Assembly (NCBI GenBank): GCA_008933495.1
Contig: WBUW01000214.1
Span: 1 to 5,920 of the forward strand
DNA: 5,920 bases
Origin: Pseudorhodoplanes sp.
Lineage (GTDB): Bacteria; Pseudomonadota; Alphaproteobacteria; Rhizobiales; Xanthobacteraceae
Direction of reading: 5' to 3'
Of the stretch, positions 1 to 5,920 are shown one piece after another. The notes below the pieces were generated by a model, which worked only from the letters and a program-made list of their open reading frames with translations, searched no databases and was not told the origin of the DNA. Position numbers and translations under genes: made by a program. How positions within the stretch are numbered: position 1 is the first letter of the stretch; each line of letters opens with the position of its first letter.

Positions 1-173
1 GCGCAAACGGCGGCGGCTATTACCACTATTCCTATTCGGTCGTGCGCGGCTGCGACCGCGTCGTGCCGGTCGACATTTATGTTCCGGGCTGCCCGCCGAC
101 CGCCGAGGCGCTGCTGTACGGCGTGCTTTTGCTGCAAAAGAAAATCCGCCGGGTCGGAACGATCGAGCGCTGA
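1..173 (+). CDS. nuoB: NADH-quinone oxidoreductase subunit B (NuoB), C-terminal fragment
   Basis: This is the last 56 codons of NuoB, read in the frame starting at base 3; the gene begins upstream of the window. NuoB (PSST/Nqo6 family) is the peripheral-arm subunit that holds the tetranuclear cluster N2, the last Fe-S centre before quinone. The visible part begins ANGGGYYHYSYS, the segment that normally follows the third N2 cysteine; bases 1-2 (gc) fit the end of that TGC codon. The final N2 ligand is seen in VDIYVPGCPPTAEAL. The protein ends KIRRVGTIER followed by TGA, a normal family C-terminus, so there is no sign of truncation at this end. The N-terminal half, with the tandem cysteines, is not visible. 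nuoC follows after 13 bp, so the two are surely cotranscribed. Confidence 0.97.
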   Translation, partial: ANGGGYYHYSYSVVRGCDRVVPVDIYVPGCPPTAEALLYGVLLLQKKIRRVGTIER

Positions 174-186
174 GAGCGGACCTGTG

Positions 187-798
187 ATGGACGAAGCCCT
201 GGACAAACTCGGTCAGACGATTGCCGCCGCACTGAAGAGCGCCGTCGACGGGTATGCGACCGCCTTTGGTGAGCTGACGCTCCACACCAGGGCCGCCGAC
301 ATCATCAAGGTGATGACCTATCTGCGCGATGATCCGGAGTGCCAGTTCGTCAACATCATCGACATCACCGCCGTCGATTGGCCTGCCCGCGAACGGCGCT
401 TCGACGTGGTCTACCATCTGCTGTCGCCGAAAAAGAACCGCCGCATCCGCGTGAAGCTCGAAACCGGCGAGACCAGCCTGGTGCCTTCCATCATCGGCGT
501 GTTTGCCGGCGCCGACTGGTTCGAACGCGAAACCTACGATCTCTACGGCGTGCTGTTCACCGGCCATCCGGACATGCGGCGCATTCTCACCGACTACGGT
601 TTCGACGGTCATCCGCTGCGCAAGGATTTTCCGGTCACCGGTTTCGTGGAAGTGCGTTACGACGACGATCAGAAGCGCGTCGTGTATGAGCCGGTGCGGC
701 TCAATCAGGAATTCCGCAATTTCGATTTTCTCTCGCCGTGGGAAGGCGCGCCCTATGGCCTGCCCGGCGACGAGAAAGCGGGCAACGGAAAGGGCTGA
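187..798 (+). CDS. nuoC: NADH-quinone oxidoreductase subunit C (NuoC, 30 kDa subunit)
   Basis: This 203-residue protein is a peripheral-arm subunit of complex I that carries no cofactor and helps connect the NuoB/NuoD module to the rest of the arm. The complex I 30-kDa signature is clear in the second half: ERETYDLYGVLFTGHPDMRR followed by ILTDYGFDGHPLRKDFPVTG, with the diagnostic ERExxDxxG and HPLRKDFP blocks. The C-terminus (YEPVRLNQEFRNFDFLSPWE) is also typical. ATG at 187 is chosen because GAGCGGA (174-180) lies 6 nt upstream and MDEALDKLGQ gives a normal N-terminus. The frame stays open back to an ATG at 79, but that extension would sit inside nuoB. NuoC is a separate protein from NuoD here, unlike the fused NuoCD of E. 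coli. The short tail DEKAGNGKG is variable and probably disordered. Confidence 0.97.
   Translation: MDEALDKLGQTIAAALKSAVDGYATAFGELTLHTRAADIIKVMTYLRDDPECQFVNIIDITAVDWPARERRFDVVYHLLSPKKNRRIRVKLETGETSLVPSIIGVFAGADWFERETYDLYGVLFTGHPDMRRILTDYGFDGHPLRKDFPVTGFVEVRYDDDQKRVVYEPVRLNQEFRNFDFLSPWEGAPYGLPGDEKAGNGKG
787..794 (+). promoter_or_regulatory. Ribosome binding site supporting the GTG start at 803
   Basis: GGAAAGGG lies inside the last codons of nuoC, with an 8-nt spacer to GTG at 803. It supports this non-ATG start over the in-frame ATG at 839. The GTG start also gives a protein that lines up with FlK from residue 1. The ATG overlapping the nuoC stop (798-800) is in another frame and meets TGA after two codons, so it is not used. 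Confidence 0.6.
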
Positions 799-802
799 TG
801 CG

Positions 803-1237
803 GTGAAGGAGACGCTGAAGCCCGGCCTGACCCATCGCATGACGTTCACCGTCACCGACCGGCAGACGGTTCCGCATTTCTATCCCGAATCGGCGACGTT
901 TCGGGCCATGCCGGCGGTGTTTGCGACCGGCTTCATGGTCGGTCTGTTCGAGTGGTGCTGCGCCGAATTGCTGAACCGGCATCTCGACCCCGGCGAAGGC
1001 AGCCTCGGCGTGCATGTCGACTTCAGCCACCTGGCGGCGACGCCGCCCGGAATGACCATCACCGTCGATTGCGAATGCACCGGCGTGGACGGCCGCAAGG
1101 TCAGCTTTTTTGTACGCGGTCATGACGGGATGGACCTGATCAGCGAGGGGCGGCACGAGCGGGCGGTCGTCAATTACGAGAAATTCAACGCGCGCGTCGC
1201 CGAGAAGGGCAAGGCCGCGCAAGAGGCGGCGGCGTAG
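803..1237 (+). CDS. FlK-like (fluoroacetyl-CoA thioesterase family) hotdog-fold thioesterase
   Basis: This 144-residue protein resembles the hotdog-fold thioesterase FlK of Streptomyces cattleya, which hydrolyses fluoroacetyl-CoA. Against the FlK sequence as I recall it, the match is colinear and gap-free from residue 1 to about 135, with roughly half the residues identical. Shared blocks are HxYPES (25-30), VFATGFMVGL (39-48), PGEGSLG (63-69), HxAATPPG (76-83), HDGxD (107-111), HERAV (118-122) and EKFNA (126-130). The FlK catalytic residues are all present: Thr42, Glu50 and His76. Gly69 and Arg120 are also kept. The FlK lid differs: Val23 and Phe33 are kept, but Leu26 is Phe and the gate Phe36 is Met. 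The protein is therefore probably an active cytosolic acyl-CoA thioesterase with a different or broader substrate. There is no signal peptide or membrane segment. The gene starts 4 bp after nuoC and ends 8 bp before nuoD. The tail after residue 135 (GKAAQEAAA) is low-complexity. The true substrate cannot be read from the sequence. Confidence 0.9.
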   Translation: MKETLKPGLTHRMTFTVTDRQTVPHFYPESATFRAMPAVFATGFMVGLFEWCCAELLNRHLDPGEGSLGVHVDFSHLAATPPGMTITVDCECTGVDGRKVSFFVRGHDGMDLISEGRHERAVVNYEKFNARVAEKGKAAQEAAA

Positions 1238-1245
1238 AGGCGGCA

Positions 1246-2436
1246 ATGACAGAATCCGCGGTGCGCAATTTCACGATCAATTTCGGACCGCAGCACCCGG
1301 CCGCGCACGGGGTATTGCGGCTCGTGCTCGAACTTGACGGCGAAATCGTCGAACGCGTCGATCCGCATATCGGGCTTTTGCATCGCGGCACCGAGAAGCT
1401 CATCGAGCAAAAGACCTATCTGCAGGCGATCCCCTATTTCGACCGGCTCGACTATGTCGCGCCGATGAACCAGGAGCACGCTTTCTGCCTGGCTGCGGAA
1501 AAACTGCTCGGTCTGCAAATTCCCAAGCGCGCGCAGCTCATTCGCGTCCTTTTTTGCGAGATCGGCCGCATTCTCTCGCATCTGCTCAACGTGACCACGC
1601 AGGCGATGGATGTCGGAGCGCTGACCCCGCCGCTCTGGGGCTTCGAGCCGCGCGAACAGCTCATGGTGTTCTACGAACGCGCGTCCGGCGCGCGCATGCA
1701 CGCGGCGTTCTTCCGTGTCGGCGGCGTGCATCAGAACCTGCCGCCCAAGCTGATCGACGATATCTGGAACTGGTGCGATCCGTTCCTGAAGACCTGCGAC
1801 GACATCGAGGGGCTGCTGACCGACAACCGTATCTTCAAGCAGCGCAATGTCGATATCGGCGTCGTCACGCTCGAAGACGCCTGGCGCTGGGGCTTTTCGG
1901 GGGTCATGGTGCGCGGCTCCGGTGCGGCCTGGGATTTGCGCAAGAGCCAGCCCTACGAATGCTATGGCGAGCTCGATTTCGACATTCCGGTCGGCAAGAA
2001 CGGCGACTGCTACGACCGCTACCTGATCCGCATGGAAGAGATGCGCCAGTCGGTGCGCATCATGAAGCAGTGCATCGAGAAGCTGCGCGGCCCGGATGGC
2101 CGGGGGCCGGTCGCCGTCGACGACAACAAGGTCGTGCCGCCGCGGCGCGGCGAGATGAAGAAATCGATGGAAGCGCTGATCCATCATTTCAAGCTCTATA
2201 CCGAAGGTTTCCACGTGCCGGCCGGCGAGGTCTATGCCGCGGTCGAAGCGCCGAAGGGCGAGTTCGGCGTCTATCTCGTCGCCGACGGCACCAACAAGCC
2301 GTACAAGTGCAAGATTCGCGCGCCGGGCTTTGCGCATCTGCAGGCGATGGATTTCATTTGCAGGGGCCACATGCTGGCCGACGTTTCCGCCATCCTCGGC
2401 TCTCTCGACATCGTGTTCGGGGAGGTCGACCGGTGA
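1246..2436 (+). CDS. nuoD: NADH-quinone oxidoreductase subunit D (NuoD, 49 kDa subunit)
   Basis: This 396-residue protein is the large hydrogenase-like subunit that forms most of the quinone-reduction site together with NuoB. The family signature LHRGTEK is at residues 45-51, and the C-terminus shows the classic SLDIVFGEVDR ending, so the protein is full length. By spacing against the bovine and Thermus proteins, His21 (in FGPQHPAAHG), Tyr70 (in DRLDYVAPMN) and Asp122 (in AMDVGALTPPLWG) match the quinone-headgroup His/Tyr pair and the nearby conserved Asp. The His-Tyr spacing of 49 residues is exactly that of the homologues. The start is ATG 1246, with AGAGG (1236-1240) 5 nt upstream and overlapping the stop of the thioesterase gene, which suggests coupled translation. 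The protein has no transit or signal sequence and acts on the cytoplasmic face of the inner membrane. Confidence 0.98.
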   Translation: MTESAVRNFTINFGPQHPAAHGVLRLVLELDGEIVERVDPHIGLLHRGTEKLIEQKTYLQAIPYFDRLDYVAPMNQEHAFCLAAEKLLGLQIPKRAQLIRVLFCEIGRILSHLLNVTTQAMDVGALTPPLWGFEPREQLMVFYERASGARMHAAFFRVGGVHQNLPPKLIDDIWNWCDPFLKTCDDIEGLLTDNRIFKQRNVDIGVVTLEDAWRWGFSGVMVRGSGAAWDLRKSQPYECYGELDFDIPVGKNGDCYDRYLIRMEEMRQSVRIMKQCIEKLRGPDGRGPVAVDDNKVVPPRRGEMKKSMEALIHHFKLYTEGFHVPAGEVYAAVEAPKGEFGVYLVADGTNKPYKCKIRAPGFAHLQAMDFICRGHMLADVSAILGSLDIVFGEVDR

Positions 2437-2500
2437 CGCCATTCGCCCGCAACCTGCGAATCCGCCTTAGACCAGATCGCGACTGACCAACGAGGACCCG
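2437..2500 (+). other. nuoD-nuoE intercistronic gap with a 6-bp inverted repeat
   Basis: These 64 bp form the longest non-coding stretch in the window. They contain the perfect inverted repeat ATTCGC (2441-2446) / GCGAAT (2456-2461) around a 9-nt loop. No T-run follows, so it does not look like an intrinsic terminator. GAGGA at 2492-2496 is the likely ribosome binding site for nuoE, with a 4-nt spacer. I see no convincing promoter. Confidence 0.4.
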
Positions 2501-3115
2501 ATGGCCGTCCGCCGCCTAGCGCCCGCCGAGCTTCAGCCGAAGGAGTTTGCCTTCACGGCCGAGAACATGGCGTGGGCCAAGAAGCAGATCGCGAAATATC
2601 CCGAAGGCCGGCAGGCGTCGGCGGTCATCCCGCTGCTGTGGCGCGCGCAGGAACAGGCCGGCGGCTGGGTCCCGGAAGCGGCAATCCGGCACGTCGCCGA
2701 AATCCTCGGCCTGGCACCCATCCGCGTGCTGGAGATCGCCACCTTCTACACGATGTTCAACCTGGCGCCGGTCGGGCGCTATCATGTGCAATTGTGCGGC
2801 ACCACGCCGTGCATGCTGCGCGGCGCCGAGGCGCTCAAGAAAATCTGCCACAAGCGCATCGGCGAACAATTCGCGGTGACGCCGGACGGCAATTTCTCCT
2901 GGGTCGAGGTCGAATGCCTGGGCGCCTGCGTCAATGCGCCGATGGCCCAGATCAATTACGACTTCTTCGAAGACCTGACGCCGGAAAGCTTCAACCGTGT
3001 GCTCGACGAACTTGCCGCCGGCAAGAACCCAAAGCCCGGTCCGCAGATCGACCGGCAATTCTCAGCGCCCGAAGGCGGGCCGACGACGCTCAAGTCGGTA
3101 AAGGCAAAGGCATAG
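2501..3115 (+). CDS. nuoE: NADH-quinone oxidoreductase subunit E (NuoE, 24 kDa subunit)
   Basis: This 204-residue protein has the thioredoxin-like [2Fe-2S] fold of the complex I 24-kDa subunit. It carries cluster N1a beside the FMN of NuoF. The four ligands are visible as Cys99 and Cys104 (CGTTPC) and Cys139 and Cys143 (ECLGAC), the family C-x4-C...C-x3-C pattern. Upstream, the helical segment LWRAQEQAGGWVPEAAIRHV (46-65) and the motif EIATFYTMFN (78-87) are standard for the family. After the cluster domain (about residue 175) there is a Pro/Gly/Lys-rich tail ending KSVKAKA, a variable extension common in alphaproteobacterial forms. ATG 2501 is chosen for the GAGGA site and the normal N-terminal length. 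nuoF starts 7 bp after the stop. Confidence 0.97.
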   Translation: MAVRRLAPAELQPKEFAFTAENMAWAKKQIAKYPEGRQASAVIPLLWRAQEQAGGWVPEAAIRHVAEILGLAPIRVLEIATFYTMFNLAPVGRYHVQLCGTTPCMLRGAEALKKICHKRIGEQFAVTPDGNFSWVEVECLGACVNAPMAQINYDFFEDLTPESFNRVLDELAAGKNPKPGPQIDRQFSAPEGGPTTLKSVKAKA

Positions 3116-3122
3116 TCGCGCG

Positions 3123-4430
<1,308 letters not shown>

Positions 4431-4433
4431 GCG

Positions 4434-4682
4434 ATGTCGTTCGACACACCGAACTTGCGATGCAAGGAATGCAAATTCTGGTGGCCGCTTCCGCATGCCG
4501 GCGCGCCGGCAAGCCGGCTGAAATCGTTGCGCGGGCAGTGTCGGCGCTCGGCGCCGCCAGCCTTTCTGGTCGCGGCCAGCGAGCCGGAAGTGGCGGCGGC
4601 GCGGAGGCCCGCCTGGGCGATCACCGCCAAGGACGACTGGTGCGGTGATTATGTGCATATCGACTACAAGGACGGATTCTAG
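4434..4682 (+). CDS. Small four-cysteine (zinc/iron ribbon-like) protein in the nuo operon, function unknown
   Basis: This 82-residue protein contains exactly four cysteines: Cys10 and Cys13 (RCKECKFWW), Cys36 (GQCRRSAPP) and Cys70 (KDDWCGDY). The order CxxC-x-FW ... GxCRRxAP ... DDWCG is a pattern I recognise from small uncharacterised bacterial proteins that look like metal-binding ribbons. Zinc or rubredoxin-like iron binding is an inference, not shown. Residues 44-59 form an Ala/Glu/Arg-rich stretch between the third and fourth cysteines, likely a variable loop. There is no signal peptide or membrane helix, so a cytoplasmic site is expected. ATG 4434 has GGAG (4424-4427) 6 nt upstream inside the end of nuoF and starts 3 bp after the nuoF stop. 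Its position between two Fe-S subunit genes suggests co-expression with the NADH-dehydrogenase module and possibly a role in its assembly or cofactor loading. It could also be an unrelated passenger. Confidence 0.85.
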   Translation: MSFDTPNLRCKECKFWWPLPHAGAPASRLKSLRGQCRRSAPPAFLVAASEPEVAAARRPAWAITAKDDWCGDYVHIDYKDGF

Positions 4683-4706
4683 AAGCGGACGGCATCGAGA
4701 CACACA

Positions 4707-5920
4707 ATGACTAAACTCGTCATCGACGGCCAGGAGATCGACGTTCCGCCCGACTACACGCTGTTGCAGGCGTGCGAGGCGGCGGGTGCCGAGATTCCGC
4801 GTTTCTGCTTCCACGAGCGCCTCTCGATCGCCGGCAACTGCCGCATGTGCCTGGTCGAGCTGAAAGGCTCGCCCAAGCCAGTCGCAAGCTGCGCCTGGGG
4901 CGTGCGCGACTGCCGCCCGGGGCCGAACGGCGAGCCGCCCGTCGTCAACACCAAGACGCCGATGGTGAAGAAGGCGCGCGAAGGGGTGATGGAATTCCTG
5001 CTCATCAACCATCCGCTCGACTGCCCGATCTGCGATCAGGGCGGCGAATGCGATCTGCAGGACCAGGCCATGGCCTACGGCGTCGATACCAGCCGCTACG
5101 CCGAGAACAAGCGCGCGGTCGAGGACAAATATGTCGGGGTTCTGGTCAAGACCTCGATGAACCGCTGCATCCATTGCACGCGCTGTGTGCGCTTTGTGAC
5201 CGAAGTGGCGGGCGTACCCGAGCTTGGCGCGATCGGCCGCGGCGAGGACATGGAGATCACGACCTATCTCGAGGGCGCGCTGAGCTCCGAGTTGCAGGGC
5301 AATGTGGTCGACCTCTGCCCGGTCGGCGCGCTGACTTCGAAGCCCTATGCGTTCGCCGCCCGCCCGTGGGAACTGAACAAGACCGAATCCGTCGACGTGA
5401 TGGATGCGGTCGGCTCGGCGATCCGCATCGATACGCGCGGGCGCGAAGTGATGCGCATCCTGCCGCGCGTCAACGATCTCGTGAACGAGGAATGGATTTC
5501 GGACAAGACCCGCCATGTGGTCGACGGCCTGCGCACGCAGCGACTCGACCGGCCCTATGTCCGCGAGCACGGCCGCTTGCGCCCGGCGTCGTGGAGCGAA
5601 GCCTTCGCGGCGATCGCCGAAAAGGTGAAGGCGACGCCGCCGAACCGCATCGGCGCGATCGCCGGCGATCTCTGTGCGGTCGAGGACATGTTCGCTCTCA
5701 AGGACCTCGTGACGCGGCTTGGCTCCAAGAATCTCGACGCGCGGCAGGCCGGCTCCGTTCTCGATCCGCGCTGGGGCCGCGCGACCTATATTTTCAACGC
5801 GACCATCGCCGGCATCGAGCAGGCCGACGCCCTGCTCGTCGTCGGCGCCAATCCGCGCAAGGAAGCCTCCATCGTCAATGCCCGCATCCGCAAGCGTTGG
5901 CGCGCCGGTCGCTTCCCGAT
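4707..5920 (+). CDS. nuoG: NADH-quinone oxidoreductase subunit G (NuoG, 75 kDa), N-terminal part
   Basis: ATG 4707 opens a frame that runs off the window after 404 complete codons, so the C-terminal part is missing. NuoG is the largest peripheral-arm subunit and carries the Fe-S relay between NuoF and the NuoI/NuoB end. The N-terminal ferredoxin domain has the N1b ligands Cys34, Cys45, Cys48 and Cys62. The next domain has the N5 ligands His102, Cys106, Cys109 and Cys115 (NHPLDCPICDQGGECDLQD), then the N4 ligands Cys154, Cys157 and Cys160 (NRCIHCTRC) and Cys204 (DLCPVGAL). From about residue 215 the molybdopterin-oxidoreductase-like domain begins; it holds no molybdenum in complex I. There are no cysteines in residues 205-290, so the extra N7 cluster of the E. 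coli and Thermus proteins is absent. The start has only a weak GAGA site (4697-4700) and lies 24 bp after the four-cysteine gene. The N-terminus MTKLVIDGQEIDVP is normal for the family. Confidence 0.97.
   Translation, partial: MTKLVIDGQEIDVPPDYTLLQACEAAGAEIPRFCFHERLSIAGNCRMCLVELKGSPKPVASCAWGVRDCRPGPNGEPPVVNTKTPMVKKAREGVMEFLLINHPLDCPICDQGGECDLQDQAMAYGVDTSRYAENKRAVEDKYVGVLVKTSMNRCIHCTRCVRFVTEVAGVPELGAIGRGEDMEITTYLEGALSSELQGNVVDLCPVGALTSKPYAFAARPWELNKTESVDVMDAVGSAIRIDTRGREVMRILPRVNDLVNEEWISDKTRHVVDGLRTQRLDRPYVREHGRLRPASWSEAFAAIAEKVKATPPNRIGAIAGDLCAVEDMFALKDLVTRLGSKNLDARQAGSVLDPRWGRATYIFNATIAGIEQADALLVVGANPRKEASIVNARIRKRWRAGRFP

Noticed and set aside
79..186. 36-residue N-terminal extension of NuoC
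   Set aside because: It lies inside nuoB in another frame, is Arg/Cys-rich and unlike any NuoC N-terminus. ATG 187 has a proper ribosome binding site.
503..802. Possible N-terminal extension of the thioesterase frame back into nuoC
   Set aside because: The upstream part overlaps nuoC out of frame, is Arg/Ser/Pro-rich and has no homology. The FlK alignment begins exactly at GTG 803.
798..806. ATG overlapping the nuoC stop codon (TGATG) as a coupled start
   Set aside because: In that frame it reads ATG CGG TGA, so it ends at once. GTG 803 is the functional candidate.
1174..2442. 422-codon open frame on the - strand opposite nuoD
   Set aside because: It lies almost wholly antisense to nuoD, a textbook full-length subunit, and its translation shows no recognisable domain.
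2433..2486. 17-codon GTG frame overlapping the nuoD stop (GTGA)
   Set aside because: It is very short and basic, with no recognisable motif and no clear ribosome binding site of its own. It is most likely a chance open frame in the nuoD-nuoE gap.

Overview
The window is an internal slice of a nuo operon, which encodes the proton-pumping NADH:quinone oxidoreductase (respiratory complex I, NDH-1). All genes lie on the + strand, in the order nuoB (3' end only), nuoC, FlK-like thioesterase, nuoD, nuoE, nuoF, four-cysteine mini-protein, nuoG (5' part only). The organism is probably a high-GC alphaproteobacterium, most likely in the order Hyphomicrobiales (Bradyrhizobium / Rhodopseudomonas / Xanthobacteraceae-like). 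The reasons are that nuoC and nuoD are separate genes, the subunits resemble the mitochondrial type, NuoG has no cysteines where the extra N7 cluster would be, and the gene order is B-C-x-D-E-F-x-G. The taxon is inferred from recall of these families, not from a search.

Layout: nuoB ends at 173. nuoC (187-798) follows after 13 bp. A GTG-started 144-residue hotdog-fold gene (803-1237) sits 4 bp after nuoC and 8 bp before nuoD (1246-2436). A 64-bp gap with a small inverted repeat separates nuoD from nuoE (2501-3115). nuoF (3123-4430) follows after 7 bp. An 82-residue protein with exactly four cysteines (4434-4682) starts 3 bp after nuoF. nuoG (4707 onward) starts 24 bp later and runs off the window, with 404 complete codons visible. 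I saw no promoter, terminator, RNA gene, mobile element or repeat array. The window is almost entirely coding and no non-coding stretch exceeds 64 bp.

How the genes work together: NuoE, NuoF and NuoG form the NADH-dehydrogenase module, with FMN in NuoF and Fe-S clusters N1a, N3, N1b, N4 and N5. NuoB, NuoC and NuoD form the connecting module that carries electrons through cluster N2 to quinone. All expected cluster ligands and quinone-site residues inside the window are present, so the complex looks functional.

The two non-subunit genes are the interesting part. The first aligns without gaps to my recollection of the fluoroacetyl-CoA thioesterase FlK of Streptomyces cattleya, keeping the Thr42/Glu50/His76 catalytic residues but with the gate Phe36 replaced by Met. 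The second is a small CxxC...C...WCG protein that looks like a zinc- or iron-binding ribbon. Both are tightly packed among core complex I genes and have no established role there that I know of.
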